Shown here one piece after another: positions 1 to 10,000 of a DNA stretch of 12,852 bases. A program made the translations under genes and the position numbers. Under the pieces are notes generated by a model. That model worked only from the letters and a program-made list of their open reading frames with translations. It was not told the origin of the DNA and made no database searches. Source of the DNA: Phoronis pallida (taxonomy: Eukaryota; Phoronida; Phoronidae); contig JAOXYC010180246.1 in NCBI GenBank assembly GCA_028565715.1, positions 1-12,852 of the forward strand. Direction: 5' to 3'. Each line of letters starts with the position of its first letter. Position 1 is the first letter of the stretch.

Positions 1-2212
1 GTGTAATTTTTACTCTTGTGCAGTTTATTAGCAATCTTTTTGTACTGTAAATCTTAACCTTTTATTACAAAATAAATAGAAAAAAAATCTAGTGACATTT
101 TAAAACTTTGAAAAAGCAGTATTTCCTGATTCTCACAGTCGCTATCCAAGCGTAGGTGGCGCTGTCTTCGTGAAAGCAATCTGGGTGACATTGGAAACAT
201 CATTTTGATTGTATCAGCCTGTTTTATCGGCATCTCGGTTTATGAATTTTATGTAGGGATGTGTAGAATTGTAGATCCTTGTGTTTAACATAAAGGGATT
301 TGCTTTAACACTCTCCTATAGCACACAACTCAAAATATGACGTAGATGGCGGGAAGGACCCAGCTCATTCAATGTCAGCTGTCAATTTTTGCAAAGTCAT
401 AATGTGTGTCGTCAGCCCCCGACCTTGAGAATACACCTCACATCTTCATTATATAAGCATAAGTCCAGTTAACAGTGGAAGAGGACACAGTTATGGTGAT
501 ATATACCTACAAAGTAATAACTTGTCAACTCATTATTAACATACTAATGATGATAAACATGTAATGTCAAGGTAACTGCATGATGTCTCAAACCTTTCCA
601 AAAAGTGTTTAAATCTGCATGCAGGGCTTCAACCGGGTTGATATTTAAATGCTGTAAAAAACTTTCAAAATGAAAAGAAAACAGTCCAAACTAAAGTACC
701 ACGGAAACCGGATCCGTTCAGGATGCAAAACTGATGAGATCAATGAAATGATAAGAGTGAAATCCTATAAAAACATATTTTTTGAAAAATTTGAATTTTA
801 GGTTGTAAACCAACGTTATTAAAGCTTAAAAGGAAATTCAGTCGCGTAATTTTTTCATAAAATTGTATTGAAAATTGGCAAATTTCAACACTATAGTTTC
901 AGATCTTTCTAAATATATACCGTATAATGCTGAGTGCTAGTGACCCACATGTATAACAGTTATAATTATAGAGGCACAAATAATAAATGAGGGAACACAT
1001 CAGAAATATAATACTCATGTGATCAAGGAGAATCTGTTTTTAATATTTATTGTATCATCTAAAAAGTGTTTTTATATCTTAATTCGTCCCTATTACTTAT
1101 TTCATTACTTATTTTATGTGTTGACCCCTCTATAGATTTTTTCAACCTTTATAACATTTAAAAATGAATGGTTAAAATCGTAGTGCAGCAAATTGCAATA
1201 GACCCGCTTAATCAAGAAGCCTCTGCACACCTACACACATTTTTAGAAATCATTATTTAATTACACAAATTTAGCAAGTTACTTTTATTCAAAAGCGTAC
1301 ATAAGTGCAGTAAAATACAACTGGCTAAGACAAAGCAGTTTATTATTTGGGAGAGAATATTCATGTCACACTCACGTTTATTAAACACTAAAGAAACCAA
1401 ACGATGGTAATGAATTAACAAAATTTTTGCATCGAAACATTAAGCTATCCCTATTGAGTAAGTTTTCTTGTAGATCTGACTTTTAACAATCCAATTTCAC
1501 AGACATCACAAAGGATCATTTCAACATGGGAGCATAATTAAGTCCTCGGGAATATTATAACAAAGATAGAACCCTGACGTCACATGATCATTAGAAGAGT
1601 ATCGCTATACTGAGTTTTACCCTCATTTGACAATTATCATCAGATAATACCCCCGGGATTACACTGCATATAGCAATGAGACATGTTGTTAAAAGTTATA
1701 TACATCGCTACTTAACGAATGTGAAATTATCAACAATTGAATGAGCTCTATGCATTTTTGAACTACGAATTGCATCCCTACATTCATCTGAACAATTTAT
1801 ACATAGCTCCATTACTTCCAGAAATCTCTATAGAAGCGTCCAATTTGACTTAATAATGAAATATCTCGACGGGTCGCCAAGATATTAAAGAATGAAGGTA
1901 GTAACAATGAAGATTTGGAAACGAAAAATCATCAAAAAGTGTAAAAAAAATGGATGAAACGTCGTATTTCAATAATTGATAATTCTACATTTGTAAGTAG
2001 TGATGTATGAGTTTAAACTCAATGTTATACTGCTGTGCTGGTTATAAATTATCAAGTTTATAACACTCCTTGGCTGAATGTCAGACAGTTAGTTAGACTT
2101 TACCCTGGGCTAACTGTCATGAGTCTTGTTCAATGTAACATTTTTACAGACAAAGGGTCATATCCTGTCATTTGTTGATAGCAGGCCTTTGGAGTTCAAC
2201 AAGTGAGTTCAG
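1..2212. other. Non-coding AT-rich sequence, no feature recognised
   Basis: No exon of the transporter was seen here. In particular I found no Walker A (GxSGAGKST) or Q-loop (MQDD) coding sequence in any frame, and no tRNA-like or other RNA gene. It is presumably part of a long 5' intron or of upstream sequence. No transposon end with a clear partner was seen. Confidence 0.6.
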
Positions 2213-2498
2213 TGGTGTCAGACCTATGTTCAGTTATAACAATTCAGGCAGTTTTCATTTTTGAAGTAATTTTATTGAATAATTTAACGTTACGCCAGTT
2301 GTAAAATTTCATAAATCATGCTCTTTTGTACAGGTAAAAAATAATAAGAAGTCTTGGTGTCAGACCTATTCAGCTATAACAATTCAGGCAGTTTTCATTT
2401 TTGAAGTCTTTTTCTTGAATACGGTAATTTAACATTACGCCAGTTGTAAACTTTCATAAATCGTGCTCTTTTGCACAAGTAAAAAAATAATAAAAAGT
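2213..2498. repeat. Tandem duplication, about 140 bp x 2
   Basis: Copy 1 is about 2213-2352 and copy 2 about 2355-2498, offset 142 bp. Both begin TGGTGTCAGACCTAT, share AACAATTCAGGCAGTTTTCA and TACGCCAGTTGTAAA, and end in an A-rich run followed by AATAA. Copies differ by roughly ten substitutions and a few small indels, so they are about 90% alike and older than the two exon-junction duplications downstream. The sequence lies in non-coding DNA 5' of the first visible exon. Whether this unit occurs elsewhere in the genome cannot be seen here. Confidence 0.9.
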
Positions 2499-3812
2499 TG
2501 CGGTGGAACTTTGTTTTAATTTGAAAAGGAAATCAATTTTTATCGTGCACAACCAAATTGCGCATTCCCAAAAACAGAGGGGTTGAGGTCTAATTTTAAA
2601 ACCATGGAGCTTTCAAATCAACGAGTTTCTGCAAAAAAATACATTAAAATTGATTCAAACAAAAACTTTTGATTTTTGAAGAATGCCACCAAATAATTTT
2701 CCTAAAACAACTAGATAGGTGTTATTTTAAGTATTTGTTATAGAAAAATGAAAAAATGGGGGTTTCTTGTCAAATAATAAAAGTCCAGTTGATTCTGATT
2801 TCATTTTCTTATTATGATTTTGTCATTCCATTGTTCTGCACTAATAATGAATTAGAAATGTCGTTTGCCACTAGAAGTCTCAAGAAATAGTATCAATCCA
2901 CCTTAACTCTAGTTAACTGACATCTTCATTTGAGATATTCTATTGAAATCAAACTTGAATTATTTTTGAGAAATAAATAAAATGGTTTTGAAATGATGTA
3001 TTTATTTACACAACATTATACGCTGTAAAAATCTGATTTTACTCCAAATTAACAAAGTGAAAGTTCACCTCAGGGATCTAGGAGCAAACACCGATTTCAA
3101 CTTGTGACCCAGTTTCAACAGTTATCAGCCCTGTCAAACAATTTATTTCAAACAAAGAAAAAAATGTTATAGCATCTGTTATGCTTCTGTTTCAAAAGTA
3201 AGTGGTCTTCAATTATCCTGCAGTAATTTCTAGCTAGTAATTACCAGTGGCATATATTTTTTAAGTACTGGAGACAATTACATTGTATCAGTTAAAAATA
3301 AATATGTTCACTTACAGTGTTGTTCATCTATCAAGCAGCACTTCTTAATTGTTTTGTTGTATGTGACTCATAGTGCCACTATCATTATGTGGTGTATGAT
3401 ACAGGATGTGGTTTTTTTAAGCAGTGATATCGTGTAATGTAGCCCAGTAATTGTATTCTCGGCTTGTCAATTCAGATGATTGAATTCCAGCCATGGCTCC
3501 CAGAATAGTTTTAAGATAGGAAGAATGATGATGTGTGTCTCAAGATTGCACATTCTGTGTTCTCGGGAGTGAGTTGAGGATATCAAATAGATTGAGCCCT
3601 GATCTGGATCGAGCCTTGTACTTACTAAGAGTCTGAATTGAAGGTTTTGAAGTGGCAAAACAAATATTAAGAAATAATTAATAATAGATATCTTTTACTA
3701 ATTATGGTATTTTCTCACCATTTTGGGATAAATTAATTATTTTGGAAACTTTGAATTCTAGTCCCAAAATCGTGGTTTTAACCCTCGATGTTATTTGATA
3801 ATTAGACAAATT
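2499..3812. other. Non-coding AT-rich sequence, no feature recognised
   Basis: No coding exon, RNA gene or element with paired ends was found. Short open frames here (for example 3467-3658 on the minus strand) show no family resemblance. AATAAATAAA near 2972-2981 resembles a polyadenylation signal but nothing supports an upstream gene ending there. Confidence 0.5.
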
Positions 3813-3997
3813 TTATGATAACATTGTGCTTGATGATTTAGGTGGACGATGTATTGGAGAACATGGGCCTCACAGAATGTAGAAAGACACGATGTATAAG
3901 TCTAATTATGATAACATTGTGTTTGATGATTTAGGTGGACGATGTATTGGAGAACATGGGCCTCACAGAATGTAGGAAGACACGATGTATAAGTCTA
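3813..3997 (+). repeat. 93-bp-period tandem duplication of acceptor plus start of exon a
   Basis: Copy 1 (3813-3904) and copy 2 (3906-3997) are 92 bp each, separated by one base. They differ at two positions: C3829/T3922 in the intronic part and A3883/G3976 in the exonic part, where AGA and AGG both encode Arg. Each copy contains about 29 bp of intron end, the TTTAG acceptor and the first 62-63 nt of exon a. Copy 2 runs on into the real exon. Copy 1 (exon-like part 3842-3904) is a truncated exon copy. Confidence 0.97.
3842..3904 (+). pseudogene. Truncated upstream copy of the exon a start, with its own acceptor
   Basis: This repeats the first 21 codons of exon a (V-D-D-V to S-L), preceded by a TTTAG acceptor identical to the real one. 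If the acceptor were used without further splicing, the frame would continue through the second copy's intronic part and stop at TAG 3932-3934, which is the acceptor of the real exon itself. It would therefore give a protein cut just before the ABC signature and probably trigger nonsense-mediated decay (inference). No donor resembling the consensus follows it, so it is unlikely to be a proper exon. Confidence 0.85.
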
Positions 3998-4080
3998 TCA
4001 GGTGGACAAAGAAAGAGATTATCTATAGCGTTAGAACTGGTTAATAATCCACCAATTATGTTCTTTGATGAACCAACCAG
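3935..4080 (+). CDS. ABCG1: ABCG exon a: ABC signature and Walker B
   Basis: This 146-nt exon begins [10 protein letters not shown] and is read in phase 0 from 3935. It encodes the signature LSGGQ at 3995-4009, followed by RKR, then the Walker B strand I-M-F-F-D-E at 4055-4072 with the catalytic glutamate at 4070-4072. It ends two bases into the Ser codon of EPTS. The acceptor is TTTAG at 3930-3934 and the donor is GTATGA at 4081. I chose 3935 rather than the identical-looking acceptor 93 bp upstream (exon start 3842) because only the downstream copy continues into the signature motif; the upstream copy reaches TAG at 3932-3934. Phase 0 fits the ABCG1 alignment, where the residues before the signature helix are similarly spaced. 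Confidence 0.93.
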
Positions 4081-7000
4081 GTATGATGTTATTAAACTAT
4101 GTTGTTGAGTCGTATGTTAACTCGGATTAATTAGTAGTTACATTTTTGTTTCCAACCTTTTATTATATTTTAAACAAGATTTTATTACATTTTTCAAGCA
4201 ATGTAACTTCTTTGAGATATTGCTTCACACTATGCCAAATTATGTTTTTTATTATCATGACTTAAGATAATAAAAAAAAAAAGTCAAACTGATTGAAGAC
4301 ATGTACTCAATTTGTTATATTTGTGGATTTGTTATTTATTTAGCCGTTTTGAATTAATCGAATATCGAATCGAAGCACAATTAATCGAATCGAATCGAGA
4401 AAAAAGTGTATCGTCCCACCCCTAGTAAGAATGTATGATCACAACTTTTTTACTGTTACAGTGGCTTGGACAGTATGTCGTCATTTCAGTGCATTTCTCT
4501 ACTCAAATCATTGGCACAAGGGGGCAGGACAGTCATCTGCACAATCCATCAACCAAGCGCTAAACTCTTTGAGATGTTTGATCATGTGAGTTTTATCATT
4601 TAATGATAGGTCTTTTACGTGCTGGCATTGTTGTCATCCAGATGGTCATTTACAGTTCGCAGTCGGTTTCTGTCTTGTAGCTCCTTGACCGAATTTCAAT
4701 GAAACTTTGCACACATGTTTCTTCTGGGAATCGCCCACCGGTCAGTTGTAATGTGTCTCACCAAAAAACCTAGGGGCAAAAATTGTTACTTTTATTAAAC
4801 TCGTTGCCATCAGTGTGTGGATTATTAATTGTTTCCCAAAAACCTTCCATTTGCGAATTGTACGATCATTATTTTTAAGTTTTAGAGACTTTTTTGTGCA
4901 AATTATTGTTTTTTGTGAGCAATTAGAGAATATACCGTAATAATGTTTTATTATATATTTGCAGCTGTACATGTTAGCTGAGGGACAGTGTATGTACCAA
5001 GGACCCATCAGTCTACTCATTCCCTACTTCAAATCACAAGGAATGGTCTGTCCACCCTACCATAATCCAGCAGATTTCAGTAAGTTGATTTGAATTGATG
5101 GTGTTATACAATGAGTTCATTTTGCTCCAAGTCAAATTGTTTATAAAATTCACCATGATGAAGACCAAAATCATTAAAATTTATTGCACATTTATTTTTG
5201 CTTTTAAATTAGAAACTGTACATCGCAACCTTTCTGGGAAGACCCCTGATATTCCACCATAGAAGGAGGGTAAGCCTTTCCAAGACAGCCTGTGGTCTTT
5301 GGTATTTTGGTGCAACATGTAAATCCATGGCACTCCCTCTAAGAAATTCCAGCTTATGGGCCCATGGGCCCATTCTCAGGTATAAATGTGGCGACAATAA
5401 ATCTGTCTTTTTCTTGCAGCAATGGAGGTAGCATGTGGTCAGTATGGCGACAACAACCCACGGCTTGTAGTAGCTCTGAAGTCAGGTCACATGGACCAGT
5501 TCCTCAAGGACAACTCTAAACCAATGAACTGTGATCAACAAAATAGCTCCACCCCCTCGCCCACTGATGGGACTGATGATGTGGTGTGGAAGACGAGGAG
5601 TAACTCTACATCACCGGTACACAGCACAGACAATGATTGTATGAACGTAAACAATGGACAGATGATTAAGGTGTCAGTCAATGGCAATGGTAAATGTAAT
5701 ACACAGATCTCGGACAAGGCACAAGAGGTTAGTAAACAAGCCTCACATAGTACACAGCTTACGTTTACAAATACACGGTGATGGTCACAAAGGCACGTCC
5801 ATGTATTTGCAACCATAAGCCGTGTACTTTGTAAGACTTGGTAAAGGATGGAAATATATGGACTGTTTTGATATAACAATTCTAAGGTCTTTGGCAATAA
5901 CATGAGACAGGTAATTTGACAAAGAAGAGTTTGAAAATGTGGTGCACCTTGTGGCCAATTCAGTGTGATGTGAGAATGCTTATCTCCATTTTTCCAGAAC
6001 ACATCTAGGTTTTTTTGATAATCTGATTTTTTCACAATTTTTTGGCTCTAAAGGTGTTTTGTTTTCTGGATATTGTCCATTTGACTTGTTTGAAAATGGA
6101 AATACTGATACTGTACATAATAAGTTATAATGATTAGTCATTACTACCGTATAGCCCCGCAATTGAGCGCATGTGCCTATATGTGAATACGTGCCTATAC
6201 GCGGAACGTATAGGCCCATGCGCCTATTATGCGGGACAATCAATTAAAACATGTCAAAAGTGCGTCTTTATCTGGAGCGCCCGGTAAACATGGGCCTTAT
6301 CAACCTTTAGGCCCATGTGCCTACTTTGCGGTAATTTGAATTGACAAATTTTGAGAGCAAAATGCATTATTTCGCATATAGGCACATGCACTCAATTGCG
6401 GGGCTATACGGTATATGAACTTTTAATTCTCAGATTGTGTTTTACTTAGTCGGATTACTGATTAAACCCTCTGTGCTTGACATATTTTTATTGGAAATAT
6501 CATAATATTTATGTCCTTGACTTTTGTTGACATTTGATGATAGTAAACCGTGAGGGAATTACCTGTGGGAAGCACAAGGCTGGATTATAGTTGACATTTC
6601 CTTGTATTCAAGTTCATTCTCAGTGTTATGGGTTATTTAATGTTAAAGGTAGATTTTTTGTGATGCAACTAGATTTTGCCTTAATTGAAAGATGAAAAAT
6701 ATTCTGAGATATTGGATAAACAACTAGCCAGAAACAAGTCAGTTATGGTCAAATTGTGTTATGTCACAAAAGAATGTTTTCATTTAATATTATAACATCA
6801 TTTTTTTTTTAAATATTGTGTCTTAATGTTTTTTATCCATCGGAACTTTTTTTTAAAGTGTTCAAGTCTGTGGTTTATAAAGGTGAATAACATTTTTCAA
6901 ATTAATATATTATAATAATATGATATTAATATTGATGTTGATTTCCAGACCGGGTCCACGGAGCACGTACACACATTCGCAACGAGTGGTTTCACACAAT

Positions 7001-10000
7001 TCCGCGTCTTGTTTGTCAGGACATTCATGACTATTCTCAGAGACACGGTAAGTAGTGATTTTTTTCATTTTTATTAAAATAGGCAAATGCTCTCAGTTAA
7101 CCAGTTTCATTGTTACTTTTCTTTCTAGCAGGAAAACATTACTTACCTAGATGTCAAAATAATGTTTTCCATTTTTCTTAAAACAGAAAATTCTTTGAAG
7201 AAACATTTATCCAAAGATGCATAAGCCTTAGAAGGTTTTTATAATTAGAGTACAACGATTTTCACTGCAATTTGTTTTTATGACTTTTTTGGTCATAGAT
7301 AAGGCTCATGCATCTTTAAGAAAGACTTAACCTTAATTACGATTTTGCCATTATTTTTGGCGCAATTGAAAATGTTTCAATGTAATGAATATTATTATAA
7401 TTTATTACTTGTTGTGTTCGCAGACACTGACTGGTCTACGCTTGGCTTCTCATGTTGGCGTTGGCATTATGATTGGCTTGCTGTATCTCGGGATTGGAAA
7501 CGAGGCTAGCAAGGCGTACAATAACGCGGCATGTTTATTCTTCTGTATGTTATTCCTCATGTTCACAGCCCTGATGCCTACAGTTCTCACATGTAAGTTC
7601 ACAATAACGCGGCATGTTTATTCTTATGTATGTTATTCCTCATGTTCACAGCCCTGATGCCTACAGTTCTCACATGTAAGTTTACAATAACGCGGCATGT
7701 TTATTCTTCTGTTTGTTATTTCTCATCCCTATGCCATCAGTTTTCACTTATTAATACTGCAGTTCAATGACTTTCTAAGCTTATTGTCAAGTCACAGTCC
7801 TGCACATTGTATACAGAATACTCTGCAAAATCATAAAGATGATCAATTAAAAAAAAAAGGATTTTTTTTCAATTTGTATCAAACTTCACTTTATTATTCC
7901 ACCTTGGAAAACTTGTTTAGGCTGTAGCTAATGTGTCAATAAACTTGATAAAGCTGAACCACTTAGTTTAATATGTAAATTACTATGTTGCATTATATTT
8001 TACAGTCCCAATGGAAATGGCAGTGTTTATTCGTGAACATTTGAACTATTGGTACAGTTTAAAGGCGTATTACTGGGCCAAAACTATGGCTGATTTACCT
8101 TTCCAGGTTTGTTTACTTCATGTTTACTGAAATTATACATATAAACATATTCAATGACTTTTTTTAATTATTTTGGAGTAAAAAGTTGTTTGAATGATAA
8201 AGGAGTCACTAAGTGCAATAAGTTTCTCAGGTTGACCAAAGTTTCGAAGTTTGAATACATGGTCAAATAATTTGTTAGAATTCTGTAGTTAAAAAAATAA
8301 ATAAAATAATTAACATTAAAAAAGAATTGACTACTTTCGACTTTTGTCGACCTTTTCAAAGCCAAAATGTGTTCACTTTTATTAAAAATTGTCTGAAAGT
8401 TAAAATCCCTGAGACAGTTATCTTAATATGAACAAATATGTTATAAATCTATTTATTGTTCTTTGCAGATTTTCTTTCCGATCGTTTATGGAAGTATAGT
8501 ATACTGGATGACTAACCAACCAAATGACTTCATGCGCTTTGTAATGTACCTGACACTGTCGACACAAACATCGCTGGTATCACAGTCACTCGGCCTTCTG
8601 ATTGGGGCAGCTACCTCATTACAGGTAACAAAACAATGCTGCACTCAAAATAAAAATCCTCGTTATGCCTAAAGGAGCATAGGGCTGTATGCTCTCCTGG
8701 TTTCTTTGGTGTGAGACTCCCCTGACCCTAGGTTGGTAATGATTTGGTAATAACCAAAAATTCAACATAAAGAAGGTAGATAATTTGGTAATTACCTAAA
8801 TTTTTAGCATATTTGGTAACGGAAATTAGGTTATGAGTTGGTATATAATTACCTAATATTTTGGTAATGATTTGGTAATGATTTGGCAATTAACAATTTG
8901 TTGATAATTACCAATCTAGGGTCAGGGTCAGTTAGGCAAGCAGCTCCCCATGAACAGGACACCAGTCCATGGCATGTTACCTCATTAAAAAAGTCAGCAT
9001 ACTTTACCAGATTTCTCGTTCAGAGATAGAAAATTAAATCTTCTATGCTGCCATCTGAAAAATCATTAAGCGTATAGTGTGCATGGACTTTGCTTGCATA
9101 CTTACAAAGATTGGAAAATCAACAAATCCGAAACTGAAGAGACAAGAATTAAAATTCAATTCACATAGTATGGAAGGAGTTTTTCATCTTATTGTCCACT
9201 ATAACGATTTCAAGATAAGATTCTTTTAGTAATATTAAATATAAAGGTTAAAGGTTTAATTAATAATTTTATTGATATTATACAAAATGATCGTGACAAC
9301 CTATTTTTAAAAATAATTATAGAAGTATAATTAATATTTCTGTCCACTACAGGTAGCAGTATTTCTGGGACCAGTCACAGCCATCCCTATACTATTATTT
9401 AGTGGATTCTTTGTCAACTTCGGCACCATGCCTCCATATCTACAGTGGCTTTCATATGCCTCCTACGTACGGTGAGTTGAACTTTTTACAAATATTCTCA
9501 CATCTTTGGCAGTGAGTAAATTTAATGAGGATAAAAAAAACAATTTCAAGAAAGTTGTAACAAAGCGAATGAAAAGAATTGGTGATTACGGAACTTGTCT
9601 TTGTAATAAACCAGATTTGTTTTTGGTTCAGCACATCTGATTACATGCAAGTGCCTGTACTGCAATTGTTATACATTTAATGACTCCACAAACCATGCTG
9701 TAAAATTAATGGCAAACCAGTTGTGTTAATCAGGACAATTTTGACATTTGTAAATCTAATGGGTTCGCTAACAATTATTTTTTGCAATTATGTTAATTAA
9801 AATAACTCAGTATTTACAAAATCTTCTGAAAACATAATAATTGTAAAGCCCTTTGCATAATATTTAACTTAATATAAATTCAAGAATTGTTAAATTTTAA
9901 TTCCATTTCTTTCACAGGTATTCATTTGAAGGTGTTCTTCAGGCAATATATGGGTTTGATCGTAAACCTCTCAACTGTGGCGATGAGCACTGTTTGTTTG

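Noticed and set aside
2966-2985. AATAAATAAA as the poly(A) signal of an upstream gene
   Set aside because: No coding sequence precedes it in the window, and such strings are common in AT-rich introns.
3467-3658. 63-codon minus-strand open frame
   Set aside because: No family resemblance, no splice or promoter context, and of a length expected by chance.
3842-3904. Upstream copy of the exon start as a genuine alternative exon (mutually exclusive exon)
   Set aside because: It has an acceptor but no recognisable donor, covers only 21 codons and runs into a stop; a truncated duplicate fits better.
4742-5020. 92-codon minus-strand open frame
   Set aside because: It overlaps exon c on the opposite strand and is a shadow with no recognisable motif.
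5356-5373. Perfect palindrome as a transcription-factor operator
   Set aside because: There is no promoter context; a palindrome alone in an intron does not support a regulatory role.
5422-5781. 119-codon open frame taken as a separate small gene
   Set aside because: It is the linker exon of the transporter plus read-through into the intron; its ATG is the internal Met after NPADF.
5535-6035. 166-codon open frame on the minus strand
   Set aside because: It lies opposite the well-supported linker exon and the following intron; its composition is the reverse complement of a Ser/Asn-rich coding region and it resembles no family.
6147-6411. The GC-richer, palindromic stretch as a structured RNA gene or regulatory island
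   Set aside because: Paired 37-bp TIRs and a TA target duplication explain it as a transposable element.
7385-7657. 90-codon open frame as an independent membrane peptide
   Set aside because: It is the TM1/TM2 exon read through its donor into the duplicated copy B, with intronic sequence before the exon as a false start.
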